Origin: DASUPK01 sp963744105
GTDB lineage: Bacteria > Actinomycetota > Thermoleophilia > Solirubrobacterales > 70-9
Assembly (NCBI GenBank): GCA_963744105.1
Contig: CAVUSJ010000005.1
Span: 124,001-188,000 of the forward strand
Length of the DNA stretch: 64,000 bases
Reading direction: 5' to 3'
Shown here: positions 54,146-63,398 of the stretch, piece by piece
Layout: every line of letters begins with the position of its first letter
Position numbering within the stretch: the stretch's first letter is position 1
Notes under the pieces: generated by a model
The model's database searches: none
The model's input: only the letters and a program-made list of their open reading frames with translations
What the model was told of the DNA's origin: nothing
Translations under genes and position numbers: made by a program

Positions 54146-54619
54146 TCAGCCGGCGAGCTCGGAGATCACGTCCTTGCTGTGGGTGATCGGAAGGCGGTTG
54201 CCCTCCAGCTCGATCTTCGAGCCGCTCTGCTCGTCGGCGAGCTCGAGCACCCGGACGTCGACCCGCTGGTGGACCGTCGCCTTGAGGTGCTCCCGCGAGA
54301 TCGTGAACGCAAGCTGGGCCGCCTTCGTCGCCCCGGCGAACCCGTAGACGGCGTCGGCGGTCACCCCCACGACCATGTGGTCCGGGAGCCGACGGAGCGC
54401 GTCCGTTCCCTCCGTGGCGCCGGCGATCCCGGCGATCGTGCCGACCGCCGCGCCGGCCGCTCCGCCGATGCCCCCGAGCGAATCGCCCGCCATTCCTCCA
54501 AGCGCCAGCGAGCCGCTGTGGCCCCTGGGGCTGAATTGGCCGGCGACCAGCACCTCGTCGGCGATCCCCTCGCGCGCGAGCGCCTCCTGGACCGATTTCT
54601 CCATCGACTCCTCGGACAT
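54146..54619 (-). CDS. Protein of unknown function with glycine-zipper-like segment
   Basis: The 157-residue product begins MSEESMEKSVQEALAREGIA. A Gly/Ala-rich stretch at about residues 35-68 (GSLALGGMAGDSLGGIGGAA) could insert into a membrane or pack helices. The C-terminal half (LAFTISREHLKATVHQRVDV) appears to be a small beta domain, similar in style to PH-like domains of DUF1269/DUF4429-like actinobacterial proteins, but I cannot name the family. It converges with the sigma-factor gene, 7 bases away. Confidence 0.65.
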   Translation of the reverse strand: MSEESMEKSVQEALAREGIADEVLVAGQFSPRGHSGSLALGGMAGDSLGGIGGAAGAAVGTIAGIAGATEGTDALRRLPDHMVVGVTADAVYGFAGATKAAQLAFTISREHLKATVHQRVDVRVLELADEQSGSKIELEGNRLPITHSKDVISELAG

Positions 54620-54692
54620 CCTCTTCCCTCCGATCGTGTGTTTGGGCGCCGTTCCGTGGCGGCGCAGGAGTCATCGTCAGCCGGACGGCTGA

Positions 54693-54992
54693 ACTGAAGC
54701 GGCGGCGAGGCGCTCCCGGCCTCTACAACCCGCGGTCGATGACGGCCTGGGTGACCCTGTCGTCGATCGAGCTCACCGAGAACGCAACGGGACGTTGATG
54801 GAGACGCTGCGCGCCTACCTCGACTCGGACCTGGACGTGGCGCGGACGGCCGAGGCCCTCTACGTCCATCCGAACACGGTTCGCTACCGCCTGCGACGCG
54901 TCTCCGAGCTGACGGGCCTCGACACCCAGAGCTTCTCGGGTCTGGTGGAGCTGCTCACGATCGCGCGCTTGTCGGAGTCCGCAGTTCATTGA
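54693..54992 (+). pseudogene. Remnant of a PucR-type regulator (C-terminal HTH only)
   Basis: The open frame 54693-54992 ends with ETLRAYLDSDLDVARTAEAL followed by YVHPNTVRYRLRRVSELTGL, the classic PucR/CdaR C-terminal helix-turn-helix. A full PucR protein has several hundred residues before this. Here only about 35 weakly similar residues precede it, and no large N-terminal domain exists upstream because 54146-54619 is another gene. I see it as a truncated remnant. A stand-alone 65-residue HTH protein from the ATG at 54795 is the alternative. Confidence 0.7.
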
Positions 54993-55022
54993 TTCGCGGG
55001 CGGATGCCCGATACTCACGGTC

Positions 55023-55355
55023 ATGCCCTCCCCACTGATCGAGTTCCCGGCCGATGATCCTGATCGCGCACTGCGGTTCTGGAGCGACGTGCTCGGCGCA
55101 GAGCTCGTGCCAAGGCCCAGCGATGCCGGCGAGGGCTGGGAGGCGAACAGCGACGACCTCCGTATTGGAGTGCACCGGCGTGGTCCTGGTCCCGGTGACA
55201 CTGCTTCGCTGCCCTACTTCACCGTGCCCGATCTTCCCGCCACGCTCGAGCGCGTCCAGGACCTCGGCGGTTCGGTGATCCATCCAGGTGAGCGCTGGGC
55301 CATATGCCGTGACTCCGAGGGCAGCCCGTTCGCGCTCGCGGCGGGTTTGCCCTAG
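55023..55355 (+). CDS. VOC/glyoxalase-like protein
   Basis: The 110-residue protein has the beta-alpha-beta-beta-beta pattern of the vicinal-oxygen-chelate superfamily. It begins with IEFPADDPDRALRFWSDVLG and ends with ICRDSEGSPFALAAG, the usual final strand region with an acidic ligand. The first-strand His ligand of glyoxalase I is missing here, so a ligand-binding or other VOC role is possible. Its TAG overlaps the stop of the M23 peptidase in CTAG. Confidence 0.85.
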   Translation: MPSPLIEFPADDPDRALRFWSDVLGAELVPRPSDAGEGWEANSDDLRIGVHRRGPGPGDTASLPYFTVPDLPATLERVQDLGGSVIHPGERWAICRDSEGSPFALAAGLP

Positions 55356-56132
55356 CTGTAGCGGTCCCAGGCCCGCAGGTAAGGCAGCGGGTTGACCGGG
55401 CGCCCGGAGACGTGGATCTCGAAGTGGAGGTGGCAGCCGACCGTCCTGGCGTTGCCGGTCTTGCCGACGTAGCCGACGATCTGGCCGACATGAACCAGGT
55501 CTCCCTTCTGGAATGTCGAAGGGTGAACCATGTGGGCGTACCAGTACTTGCGCCTCTCCCCCAGGCCGCGGAGCACGATGAAGTTGCCGTCGAGGCGCGA
55601 GTCATACGCGCGCTTGACGATCGTTCCGGTCACCGCCGCCGCGAGAGGCGTGCCGCAGCGGCCCGTGACGTCGAAACCCTTGTGGACGCGGCCGCCATCG
55701 CGGGGCGCCCCGAACTCTCCGACCGGGCCGCGCGTCCCATGGGGGCCGCGGACCGGGAAGAAGTGACTGTGTAGCTCGACGCTTCCGGCGTCCTTCTGGC
55801 CACCGCCCGCAACGGCAACGATGACGCGATAGGTGCCGTCGGCCACCAGCCGCCCGCCGTTCGTCAGGCCGTCCCACTTCACCGTCTTGTCGGTCGCCGG
55901 CTGTACCCCGGGCACGTCGATCGTCCGAACCTCGTCGCCCGAGCCGGAGATATGGATCGTCACGTCCGCCGGCGCCGAGCCGCTCAGGCGGAACTCGATG
56001 CGCACACCGTCGGCGGAGTCGGTGAAACCACGGTCCGGGGAGACCGACGCCTTCTGGACGACCACATCATCTGCGACCGCTGAGGGAACGACCAGGACCG
56101 CAGCGAGCGCGATCAGGAGGAGAGCGAGACGT

Positions 56133-56146
<14 letters not shown>
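55352..56146 (-). CDS. Secreted M23 family metallopeptidase
   Basis: The 264-residue product has a signal peptide (MSIGRRLALLLIALAAVLVV, cut near AVA-DD) and an N-terminal FlgD-like/Ig-like beta domain (residues about 40-120). The LytM domain has Zn-binding motifs HKGFD and HLHFEIH. Such enzymes cut peptidoglycan peptides or act as regulators of amidases. The start overlaps clpP by 14 bases on the same strand. All motif His residues are present, so it should be active. Confidence 0.9.
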
Positions 56147-56717
<571 letters not shown>

Positions 56718-56787
56718 TGGACGCGGCAGTCTAGCGACCGGCGCAGGCGGGCAAACCGGCGCCCGCGCGAGTAGGGTCGGCAACGAG

Positions 56788-57150
56788 ATGGAGGTCGTGC
56801 GCGCGGAGGAGCGCGAGCCGTACGTGACCAGGGACGGGTCGACGGTGCGGGAGGTCGCCGGCCCGGCGCCGGGGAACGCCGTGAACCAGTCGCTCGCGGA
56901 GGCGACCGTGCGCCCGGGCGGAGAGACGGTCGAGCATCTCCATCGCTCCTCCGAGGAGATCTACCGCTTCGTGTCGGGGACCGGCTGGATGCGGCTGGGC
57001 GATGCGGAGTCCGAGGTCGGCGCCGGCGACGTCGTGGTGATCCCGCCCGGCACCCGCCACAAGCTCTGGAACACCGGGCCGCGGGAGCTCGTCGTGCTCT
57101 GCAGCTGCGCCCCTCCCTACTCCCACGAGGACACGGTGCTCTGCGAGTGA
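56788..57150 (+). CDS. Small cupin domain protein
   Basis: The 120-residue protein starts at ATG 56788 (MEVVRAEEREPYVTRDG) and carries a single cupin barrel. Motif 1 is around VEHLHRSSEEIYRFVSGTG, with His/Glu ligands. Motif 2 is VGAGDVVVIPPGTRHKLWN. The function of such single cupins cannot be predicted. The TGA overlaps the next gene's start in GTGA. It diverges from clpP. Confidence 0.86.
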   Translation: MEVVRAEEREPYVTRDGSTVREVAGPAPGNAVNQSLAEATVRPGGETVEHLHRSSEEIYRFVSGTGWMRLGDAESEVGAGDVVVIPPGTRHKLWNTGPRELVVLCSCAPPYSHEDTVLCE

Positions 57151-57683
57151 AGGAGATCCTCACCGTCGGCCATTCGAACCACGAGGAGCAGGAGTTCCTC
57201 GAGCTGGTTCGCGGGGCCGGGATCGAGCTGGTCGCGGACGTCCGGGCGAACCCCCGCTCCCGGTATCCCCAGTTCAACCGCTCGGCGCTTGCCGGGACGA
57301 TGAAGGCCGCCGGCGTCGGCTACGCGCCGCTCGGCGCAGACCTCGGCGGGCGGCGCGAATCCCGGCCCGATTCGGTGAACACGGCCGTTCCCGAGGGAGC
57401 GTTTCGAGGTTACGCCGACCACATGGCGACCGATTCGTTCCAGGCTGGCCTCGAGATGCTGGAGTCGCTGGCGCTGGAGCGCCGCACGGCGGTGATGTGC
57501 GCGGAGGGCGACTGGCACCACTGCCATCGCCGCCTGCTCGCCGACGTCCTGACGGCTCGAGGCTGGCAGGTTCTTCACCTTGGTCCCGACGGGTCGCTGA
57601 CCCCGCACGAGATGACCGAGGCCGCCGTCGTCGAGAACGGGCGGGTCACCTACCCGGAGCCGCAGACCTCGCTCGGGATCTAG
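57147..57683 (+). CDS. DUF488 family protein
   Basis: The 178-residue protein begins MKEILTVGHSNHEEQEFLEL and contains VADVRANPRSRYPQFNR and CAEGDWHHCHRRLLADVL. These are the DUF488 signatures: a conserved DVR, a CHR and a His-rich turn. The family has no settled biochemical function. The GTG start overlaps the cupin's stop, so the two genes are coupled. The stop overlaps a broken convergent SnoaL gene in CTAG. Confidence 0.93.
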   Translation: MKEILTVGHSNHEEQEFLELVRGAGIELVADVRANPRSRYPQFNRSALAGTMKAAGVGYAPLGADLGGRRESRPDSVNTAVPEGAFRGYADHMATDSFQAGLEMLESLALERRTAVMCAEGDWHHCHRRLLADVLTARGWQVLHLGPDGSLTPHEMTEAAVVENGRVTYPEPQTSLGI

Positions 57684-58047
57684 TCCGCTGCGTCCGAGAG
57701 GCCGGCGGCCTCCAGCGCGTCCGCGCGCTCGGTGTACTCGTCGATCCGCGTGATCAGCCCGTCCTCGACCTCGACGAGCGAGTACAGAGGCCCGTTCACG
57801 ACGCCTAGGAGAGGTAGTCGTCCCAGGTGCCCGCCATCTCCTTCAACCCGCGCCGCTCCTCCGCCAGGAAGGCCGGCCTCCAGATGATTTCAGGGCTCAC
57901 GTAGCGAAACGAATCCCGCTGCTCCGGCGTGAGGTCGCCGGACTCGAGCGCCTCGGCGATCGGCCTCGGGTCCTGCCAGTAGACGTCGAAAGAGCGCTGG
58001 ATCGCGTCCCAGAAGCGGCGAACGAGCTCGACGTCCTCCGGGGACAT
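57680..58047 (-). pseudogene. SnoaL-like gene broken by an internal deletion
   Basis: Residues MSPEDVELVRRFWDAIQRSF through GLKEMAGTWDDYLS (57805-58047) form the N-terminal part of an NTF2/SnoaL-like protein. The frame then stops at 57805. In another frame the segment VVNGPLYSLVEVEDGLITRI, followed by DEYTERADALEAAGL, continues to 57680 and is the matching C-terminal part. The central strand region expected between them, roughly 40-50 residues, is missing. The intact relative at 49479-49877 shows what the full protein would look like. Confidence 0.75.
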
Positions 58048-58059
58048 GGGACGAGGGAG

Positions 58060-59448
58060 CTAGTCGGAGCCGGGCGTCCAGAGGGCGCCCTTCTCCTCCT
58101 GCTCCTTCTCCGGGGTCCAGATCTCCTCGCGGGCCTTGGCCTGGTCGAGCGGGATCGGGTTCGCCTGCTCGGCGATCAGCTCGAGGGCTTGGCGCATCCT
58201 CAGGTCCTCCTTGAGCAGCTCCTCGCGGCCTGAATCGCGGATCTTCTGGAGTGCGGCCGCGGGCTCGTCGTGGCCGTGGTCCTCGTGGCCCGGCGGGATC
58301 TGCAGCGCCTCGAGCATGTCCTCCTCGGTGATGTCGATGCCCTCGGCCTTCGCGACCGCCTCGAGCACCGCCTCGCGCTTCAGGGCCTGCTCGGCCTCGG
58401 GACGGGCCTGCTCGATCATCTCCTCGCGCGTCTTGCCCTGGATCTGGAGGTAGTTCTCGGGGTCCATGCCCTGGCGCTGGAGCTGGCGCTCGACGCGGCG
58501 CCACATCTCAGCGGCCCTGGCCTGGACGACCGGGTCCGGCAGCTCGACCTTCGCTTTCTTCACCGCCTCGTCGAGGGCCGCCTCGCGGAAGCGCTCGGCG
58601 ATCTGGTTCTCGAGGATCTGCTCGATCTGCCCGGAGATGTGATCGCGGAGCTCGGCGAGCGTCTCGAACTCGGATGCCTCCGCGGCGAAGTCGTCGTCGA
58701 GATCGGGCAGCTCCTTCTCGCGAACCTCCTTGACCTTGACGCCGAACTCGGAAGTCTTGCCGGCCACCTCCTCGGCGGGATAGTCGTCCGGGAACGGCAC
58801 CGTCGCCGTCTTGTCCTCGCCGGGCTTCGCGCCGACCAGGGCCTGCTCCAGCTCGGGCAGCACCCGGGCCTCCCCCAGCTCGAGCAGATAGTCCTTGGCG
58901 GTCCCGCCCTCGAAAGGCTCGCCGTCGATCTTGCCCTCGTAATCGATCAGGACGACGTCGCCCTCCTTCGCCTCCCTGTCCACCGGGTTGAGGCGGGCGA
59001 AGCCCTCCTGCAGGCGCTTCAGCTCGCCCTCGACGGCCTCCTGGGGAACCTCCGGCTCCTCGCGACCGACCTCGAGGCCCTTGTACTCGCCCAGCTCGGC
59101 ACCGGGCCGCACGGCGACCTCGATCGAGAACTTCAGGGGATTGCCCTCGTCGGGCAGGTCGGAAAGGTCGAGCTTGGGATCTCCGACGGGGTTGATCCCG
59201 GACTCGAGCATGGCGCGCTCGTACCAGTCGCCGAGCGAGGACTCGAGCGCCTGGGTGAGCACGGCCTCGCGGCCGAGCCGCTGGACCACCATCTCCGGCG
59301 GCACCTTGCCCTTGCGGAAGCCCGGCGTCTTCATGTCCCCGCCGAGCTGCTGCGCGGTCCTCTTGATGCTGCCCTCGACGTCCTTCGCGTCGACCTCGAC
59401 ATCGACGCGGACCCGCGAGTCGGGAAGCTCCTTTACGGTCGTCTCCAT
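58060..59448 (-). CDS. tig: Trigger factor
   Basis: The 462-residue ribosome-bound chaperone has three parts. The ribosome-binding domain includes the signature GFRKGKVPPEMV. A PPIase/FKBP-like domain lies around residues 150-240 (EGDVVLIDYEGKIDGEPFEG). The C-terminal arms end in a charged tail. I chose ATG 59448 (METTVKELPDSRV), because AAGGTGG precedes it at about 8 bases. The longer frame starts with GTG. Its start codon overlaps that of the divergent small gene in the palindrome CCATGG. Confidence 0.96.
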   Translation of the reverse strand: METTVKELPDSRVRVDVEVDAKDVEGSIKRTAQQLGGDMKTPGFRKGKVPPEMVVQRLGREAVLTQALESSLGDWYERAMLESGINPVGDPKLDLSDLPDEGNPLKFSIEVAVRPGAELGEYKGLEVGREEPEVPQEAVEGELKRLQEGFARLNPVDREAKEGDVVLIDYEGKIDGEPFEGGTAKDYLLELGEARVLPELEQALVGAKPGEDKTATVPFPDDYPAEEVAGKTSEFGVKVKEVREKELPDLDDDFAAEASEFETLAELRDHISGQIEQILENQIAERFREAALDEAVKKAKVELPDPVVQARAAEMWRRVERQLQRQGMDPENYLQIQGKTREEMIEQARPEAEQALKREAVLEAVAKAEGIDITEEDMLEALQIPPGHEDHGHDEPAAALQKIRDSGREELLKEDLRMRQALELIAEQANPIPLDQAKAREEIWTPEKEQEEKGALWTPGSD

Positions 59449-59629
59449 GGAACCGACCACCTTAGAGACCAGCACGCGCGAGCGGTTCGGCGCCTGGCTC
59501 TACACGGGCGCGCCGGGGCGCCTTGCGTCCTTCTCGATCGACCTCGGGCTGTCGCTGGCGGCAGCCGGGATCTACGTTGCCCGTGGGGTCTGGATCAGGA
59601 TCCGCGGCGCTCAGCGGCCAGCCGCGTAG
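59447..59629 (+). CDS. Small single-helix membrane protein
   Basis: The 60-residue frame begins MEPTTLETSTRERFGAWLYT and has one hydrophobic helix (SIDLGLSLAAAGIYVARGVW). A basic tail follows (IRIRGAQRPAA). The ATG at 59447-59449 overlaps the tig ATG in CCATGG, so both genes start back to back. No Shine-Dalgarno is visible. Its last 19 bases overlap the stop of the convergent polyamine-synthase-like gene. The protein is plausible but unproven. Confidence 0.55.
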   Translation: MEPTTLETSTRERFGAWLYTGAPGRLASFSIDLGLSLAAAGIYVARGVWIRIRGAQRPAA

Positions 59630-61107
59630 CCGAGGATCGAGCGGTCGATCAACCACTCGACGGGGGCGCGATCGTCCGTGTAAACCTGGCCTCCCGGCAA
59701 GGCGGGTCCGACTCGGCTCGCCTGCGCCCTGGCGATCTTCTGCAGATCGGCCGGCAGCCCCGCAGCGATCTTGCGCAGTTGGCCGGCTGACCCACTCTCG
59801 GCGCCTATCAGCAGGGTGTTCTCGGGTTCCATCGGGTCGCGGAGCACCGTTGGAAAGACGTCGGACATCGTCCGGCCCACCACCCGCTCCAGATCGGTCG
59901 AGCCCTCCGGGTGACCGACGTTCACGACCAGCACTCCGCCGGGAGCCAGCCGCTGACGCGCAAGCTGGAAGAACTCGCGGGTCGCGAGGTAGAACGGGAT
60001 GTACGGCTGTCGGTAGGCGTCGAGGACGATCACGTCGTAGTCACCCGGCGAGGCCTGCAGCCACGGCCGCGCATCCTGGTTGTAGATCGCCAGGTGAGGA
60101 GCGCGCATGTCGAAATAGCGGCGCCCGATCTGCGCCAGCTCGGGGTCGATCTCGACGCCGTCGATCTGAGCCCCCGGGAAATAGTGGCCGTAGGCGCGCG
60201 CGACCGTGCCGGCTGCGTTCCCGAGGATCGCTACCCGCGAGGGGGCCTCGGTGAGGGTCGTGAACGGAAGCACCAGCAGGCCGTCCCAGTAGTCCCCGGT
60301 CAGGAATCTGCCAGGCCGGTACAGGGAGTGCACGGCTACCCCCTCGTTCAGCTCGAGCTTCCGGTTGCCGCCCGCCTCCTGGACCACCCGCACGTATTGC
60401 TGCTGGGTCTCCTCCTCGAAAATCACCCGGTCGCCTGGATCGGTCGCCGCCTTCACCGTCCCAACCGGGATCGCGATGACGCCGGCCACCACCGCCGGCA
60501 CGCCGAGATAGCGCCAGCCGAGGCCCGCGGTGGCGACGAGCGCCAGGCTCAGAGCGAAGATCAAGAAGGTCCGCTGTGTGCCGACGAAGGGGATCAGGGC
60601 CAGCGCAGCCGACATCGTCCCCAGCAGCGATCCCGCCGTCGAGACCGCGTAGAGCCGCCCGGCGGTGCGGCCCGAATGGGCGACGTCGGGCGTGGCGAGC
60701 CGGACCGCCCACGGCGAGCAGGCGCCGAGGAGGACGATCGGCACCGCCACCAGGGCGAGTACCCCGATCAGGGACCCGACGAAGGCCCCCGCCGAAATCT
60801 GGTCGAGAGCGTTCACCGAGGCGGACAGGAAAGGTCGCGCCGCGAAGGGCACCATGGAAAGCAACATCGCGGCGGCGGCGACCATCAGGCAGAGGCCGCG
60901 CAGGTGTGGGTGGGCGTCGCCGAGCCTCCCCCCGAGCCAGTAGCCAACCGAAAGGGAGACGAGCACCACCGCGATCGTGTTGGCCCAGACGATCGTGGAG
61001 GCCCCGAAATACGGCGACATCAGGCGCGCGGCGGCAATCTCGGCGCCCAGACTCGCCATCCCGACGACGAATACGAGCAGGTACAGGAACCGCTGCTCGC
61101 GGCTCAA
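59611..61107 (-). CDS. Fused membrane and spermidine-synthase-like protein
   Basis: The 498-residue product has seven or eight hydrophobic segments in its first half (LYLLVFVVGMASLGAEIAAA; VGYWLGGRLGDAHPH). A soluble C-terminal domain resembles the spermidine synthase/methyltransferase fold (VAILGNAAGTVARAYGHYF; DGVEIDPELAQIG; VLDAYRQP). Such fusions are common in actinobacteria and their substrate is not settled. I chose the TTG start (61105-61107), because it forms TTGA with the ctaG stop and a signal-like helix begins just after. The longer frame is a shadow. Confidence 0.88.
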   Translation of the reverse strand: MSREQRFLYLLVFVVGMASLGAEIAAARLMSPYFGASTIVWANTIAVVLVSLSVGYWLGGRLGDAHPHLRGLCLMVAAAAMLLSMVPFAARPFLSASVNALDQISAGAFVGSLIGVLALVAVPIVLLGACSPWAVRLATPDVAHSGRTAGRLYAVSTAGSLLGTMSAALALIPFVGTQRTFLIFALSLALVATAGLGWRYLGVPAVVAGVIAIPVGTVKAATDPGDRVIFEEETQQQYVRVVQEAGGNRKLELNEGVAVHSLYRPGRFLTGDYWDGLLVLPFTTLTEAPSRVAILGNAAGTVARAYGHYFPGAQIDGVEIDPELAQIGRRYFDMRAPHLAIYNQDARPWLQASPGDYDVIVLDAYRQPYIPFYLATREFFQLARQRLAPGGVLVVNVGHPEGSTDLERVVGRTMSDVFPTVLRDPMEPENTLLIGAESGSAGQLRKIAAGLPADLQKIARAQASRVGPALPGGQVYTDDRAPVEWLIDRSILGYAAGR

Positions 61108-62024
61108 CCCGACCCCTTGATGCGCTCCTCCAGCCGGGCCCCCTGCCCGGCCGCGGCGGCGCGCGCGGCCCGCGCGTCGCTGAGCGGGACACCGCGCGCG
61201 TCGGCGAGGTCCAGGAGCCGCTGCCGCTCGGTGTCCTGCTGCGCCCACTGCAGGAACAGCCAGGCCAGCACACCGAGCGTGACGAAGCCTCCCTCGACCA
61301 TCATCATCACGCCGGCGACGCTCTGGTCCGTGATCGCCGAGATGTTCCAGCTCGCCTCTCCCGCGGCGTAGTGCGGGTAGAAGACGCTGCTCGACCACAT
61401 GAAGACGTTGGCGAGCACCGTCCCGATCAGCCTGACTCCGACCAGGTAGCCGATCTTCGCCGGGATGCTGAACCACTTCGGCTGCGGCAGCGGGCCGAAG
61501 AGCGGCATCCACATCAGCACGCCGAAGCCGATGAAGCAGCTGTGCTGAAGGGCGTGGATCCCGCTGTGATCGCTCGCCGCCTGGTAGAGCACCGGTACGT
61601 GCCAGATGAACAGGTCGGCGGCCCAGAGGGGTAGGGCCACCAGCGGATGAGCGAGATGGCGCAGCCAGCCGAGCCAGCGGTGCTGGAGCAGCGGCTGCAG
61701 GAGCGGGCCGGTCAGGCCGAGGACGATCAGCAGGGGGCCGAGGTCGCCCATCAGCAGGTGCTGGCCCATGTGCGCCAGCACGAGCTGGTCGTCGAGCCGC
61801 CCGAGCGGGGAGATGAACGCGATCGCGATCAGCGCCATGCCGGAGGCGAAGCAGGCGATTCGCCAGCGGGGGACGGGCCGTCCCTCTCGGGAGAGGGTCA
61901 GCATCCGCAGCGAGTACGCCGTCGCCACCAGGGTGAGCCCGGCGACCTGAAGAGGCTCGAAGACCGGGCCGCCGACGGCGTGCGCAACTGGAATCACGTG
62001 GTCATCGTAGGACGGCTTCGCCAT
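61104..62024 (-). CDS. ctaG: CtaG-like cytochrome c oxidase assembly protein
   Basis: The 306-residue membrane protein has seven hydrophobic segments and conserved His residues (HMGQHLLMGDLGPLLIVLG; FIWHVPVLYQAASDHSGIH; LQHSCFIGFGVLMW). This matches the caa3_CtaG family, thought to help supply copper to cytochrome oxidase. A charged C-terminal tail of about 45 residues follows. The end overlaps the next gene by TTGA. No oxidase subunits are in the window. Confidence 0.87.
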   Translation of the reverse strand: MAKPSYDDHVIPVAHAVGGPVFEPLQVAGLTLVATAYSLRMLTLSREGRPVPRWRIACFASGMALIAIAFISPLGRLDDQLVLAHMGQHLLMGDLGPLLIVLGLTGPLLQPLLQHRWLGWLRHLAHPLVALPLWAADLFIWHVPVLYQAASDHSGIHALQHSCFIGFGVLMWMPLFGPLPQPKWFSIPAKIGYLVGVRLIGTVLANVFMWSSSVFYPHYAAGEASWNISAITDQSVAGVMMMVEGGFVTLGVLAWLFLQWAQQDTERQRLLDLADARGVPLSDARAARAAAAGQGARLEERIKGSG

Positions 62025-62048
62025 CAGGTCGCGGCCGCTGGTGGCCGC

Positions 62049-63029
62049 TTAGAGCCAGTCGATCCTCCTGAAGTAGGCCACCAGCGCCAGGGCGATCGCC
62101 GCCATCACCGCGATGCAGAGCGGATAGCCGAACCGCCAGTCGAGCTCGGGCATGTGCTCGAAGTTCATTCCGTAGACGGAGGCGATGAAGGTCGGGACCG
62201 CGACGATTCCGGCGATCGCCGAGATCCGCTTGACGACCTCGTTCTGGTTGACGCTCACCAGCGAGAGGTTCGCCTGCAGGACGCTGGTGAGCAGCTCGCG
62301 CTGGGACTGCACCTGCTCGTCCACCCGGCGGGCGTGGTCGGCGACGTCGCGGAAGAAGCTGCGGAGCTCCTCGGGAACGCGCTCGAAGCCGCCCTCCTCG
62401 AGGCGGCTGAGCGGAGCGAGCAGGGGCCAGACCGCCCGGTGGAACTCGATCACCTCGCGCTTCAGGTGGTAGATGCGGGCTGTCGGCGCGGGGATGTCGT
62501 CGTCGAAGACGTCCTTCTCGACCTCCTCGATGTCGTCCTCGATCGAGTCGACCACCGGGATGTAGTCGTCCACGACCTTGTCGAGCACGGCCCAGACCGC
62601 GGAGGCGGCGCCGAGGCTGACCAGGTCGGGGCGGTCCTCCAGGCGCTGGCGCGCCGTCTTCAGCTCGCTGCCGGGGCCGTGGCGAACGGTGATCACGTAG
62701 TGGCGCCCGGCGAAGATGTGGATCTCCCCGAAGTGGACCTCCTCACGGTCCTCGTGGTAGTGGGCCGTCTTCAGGACGATGAAGAAGGCCTCGTCGTAAT
62801 CCTCGATCTTCGGGCGCTGGTGGGCGACGTGGGCGTCCTCCACCGCCAGCTCGTGAAGGTTGAAGAGCTTCGCGAGCTGGTTCAGGTCGCCGTCCTCGGG
62901 CTCGTGAATCCCGATCCAGACGAACTCCCCCTCCCCCGCATTGCGGGCGATCTCCGCGGACCGCTCCGGGCTCAGCGCCTCCTTGTGCTGGCGCACGCCG
63001 TCCTTGTAGTGGGCGGAATCGACGATCAT
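62049..63029 (-). CDS. corA: CorA family magnesium/cobalt transporter
   Basis: The 326-residue protein has a large cytoplasmic N-terminal domain (GEFVWIGIHEPEDGDLNQLA; HYVITVRHGPGSELKTARQR) and two C-terminal transmembrane helices. The signature GMN sits in SVYGMNFEHMPELDWRFGYP, just before the last helix. The final basic residues (YFRRIDWL) are typical of the inner ring. It imports Mg2+ as a pentamer. It is 24 bases upstream of ctaG in transcription order. Confidence 0.95.
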   Translation of the reverse strand: MIVDSAHYKDGVRQHKEALSPERSAEIARNAGEGEFVWIGIHEPEDGDLNQLAKLFNLHELAVEDAHVAHQRPKIEDYDEAFFIVLKTAHYHEDREEVHFGEIHIFAGRHYVITVRHGPGSELKTARQRLEDRPDLVSLGAASAVWAVLDKVVDDYIPVVDSIEDDIEEVEKDVFDDDIPAPTARIYHLKREVIEFHRAVWPLLAPLSRLEEGGFERVPEELRSFFRDVADHARRVDEQVQSQRELLTSVLQANLSLVSVNQNEVVKRISAIAGIVAVPTFIASVYGMNFEHMPELDWRFGYPLCIAVMAAIALALVAYFRRIDWL

Positions 63030-63092
63030 CGTGCGGCTCCGCCTCCCAGGTTCCGGCGCACGGGGCGGCTTCCTGCCTTTGGGCGCGTTCGC

Positions 63093-63398
63093 TCAGTTCA
63101 GCTGGTCACCCGGGATCCAGGCGACCTCCATGTCCACCCGTCTGCCGCGGAACGGCACGCCCTCGGCCCTGAGCAGGCGGCGTTGGTCCTCGCCCTTCGC
63201 GAGCGAGCCGTCGGCCCGGACGATCCGCTGCCAGGGCACCTCCGGGTCATCGCAGACGGACAGCACGTAGCCGGCGAACCGTGGCGCCCCAGGGCAGAGG
63301 TCCCCGTAGGTCGTGACGAACCCCTCCGGCACCCGGCGGATCCGGTCGAGGACCTCCCTCGCGCGAGGCGAGCTCAGCTCAGCCTGCGCGCGACCCAT
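63093..63398 (-). CDS. Alkyltransferase-like protein of the MGMT/ATL family
   Basis: The 101-residue protein has the MGMT C-terminal DNA-binding fold (LSSPRAREVLDRIRRVPEGF; VTTYGDLCPGAPRFAGYVLS). The active-site PCHR of true methyltransferases is replaced by PWQRIVRADGS, with no Cys, as in alkyltransferase-like proteins that bind O6-alkylguanine and recruit nucleotide-excision repair. The length matches ATL rather than full MGMT. Its start overlaps the preceding gene by 25 bases. Confidence 0.85.
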   Translation of the reverse strand: MGRAQAELSSPRAREVLDRIRRVPEGFVTTYGDLCPGAPRFAGYVLSVCDDPEVPWQRIVRADGSLAKGEDQRRLLRAEGVPFRGRRVDMEVAWIPGDQLN

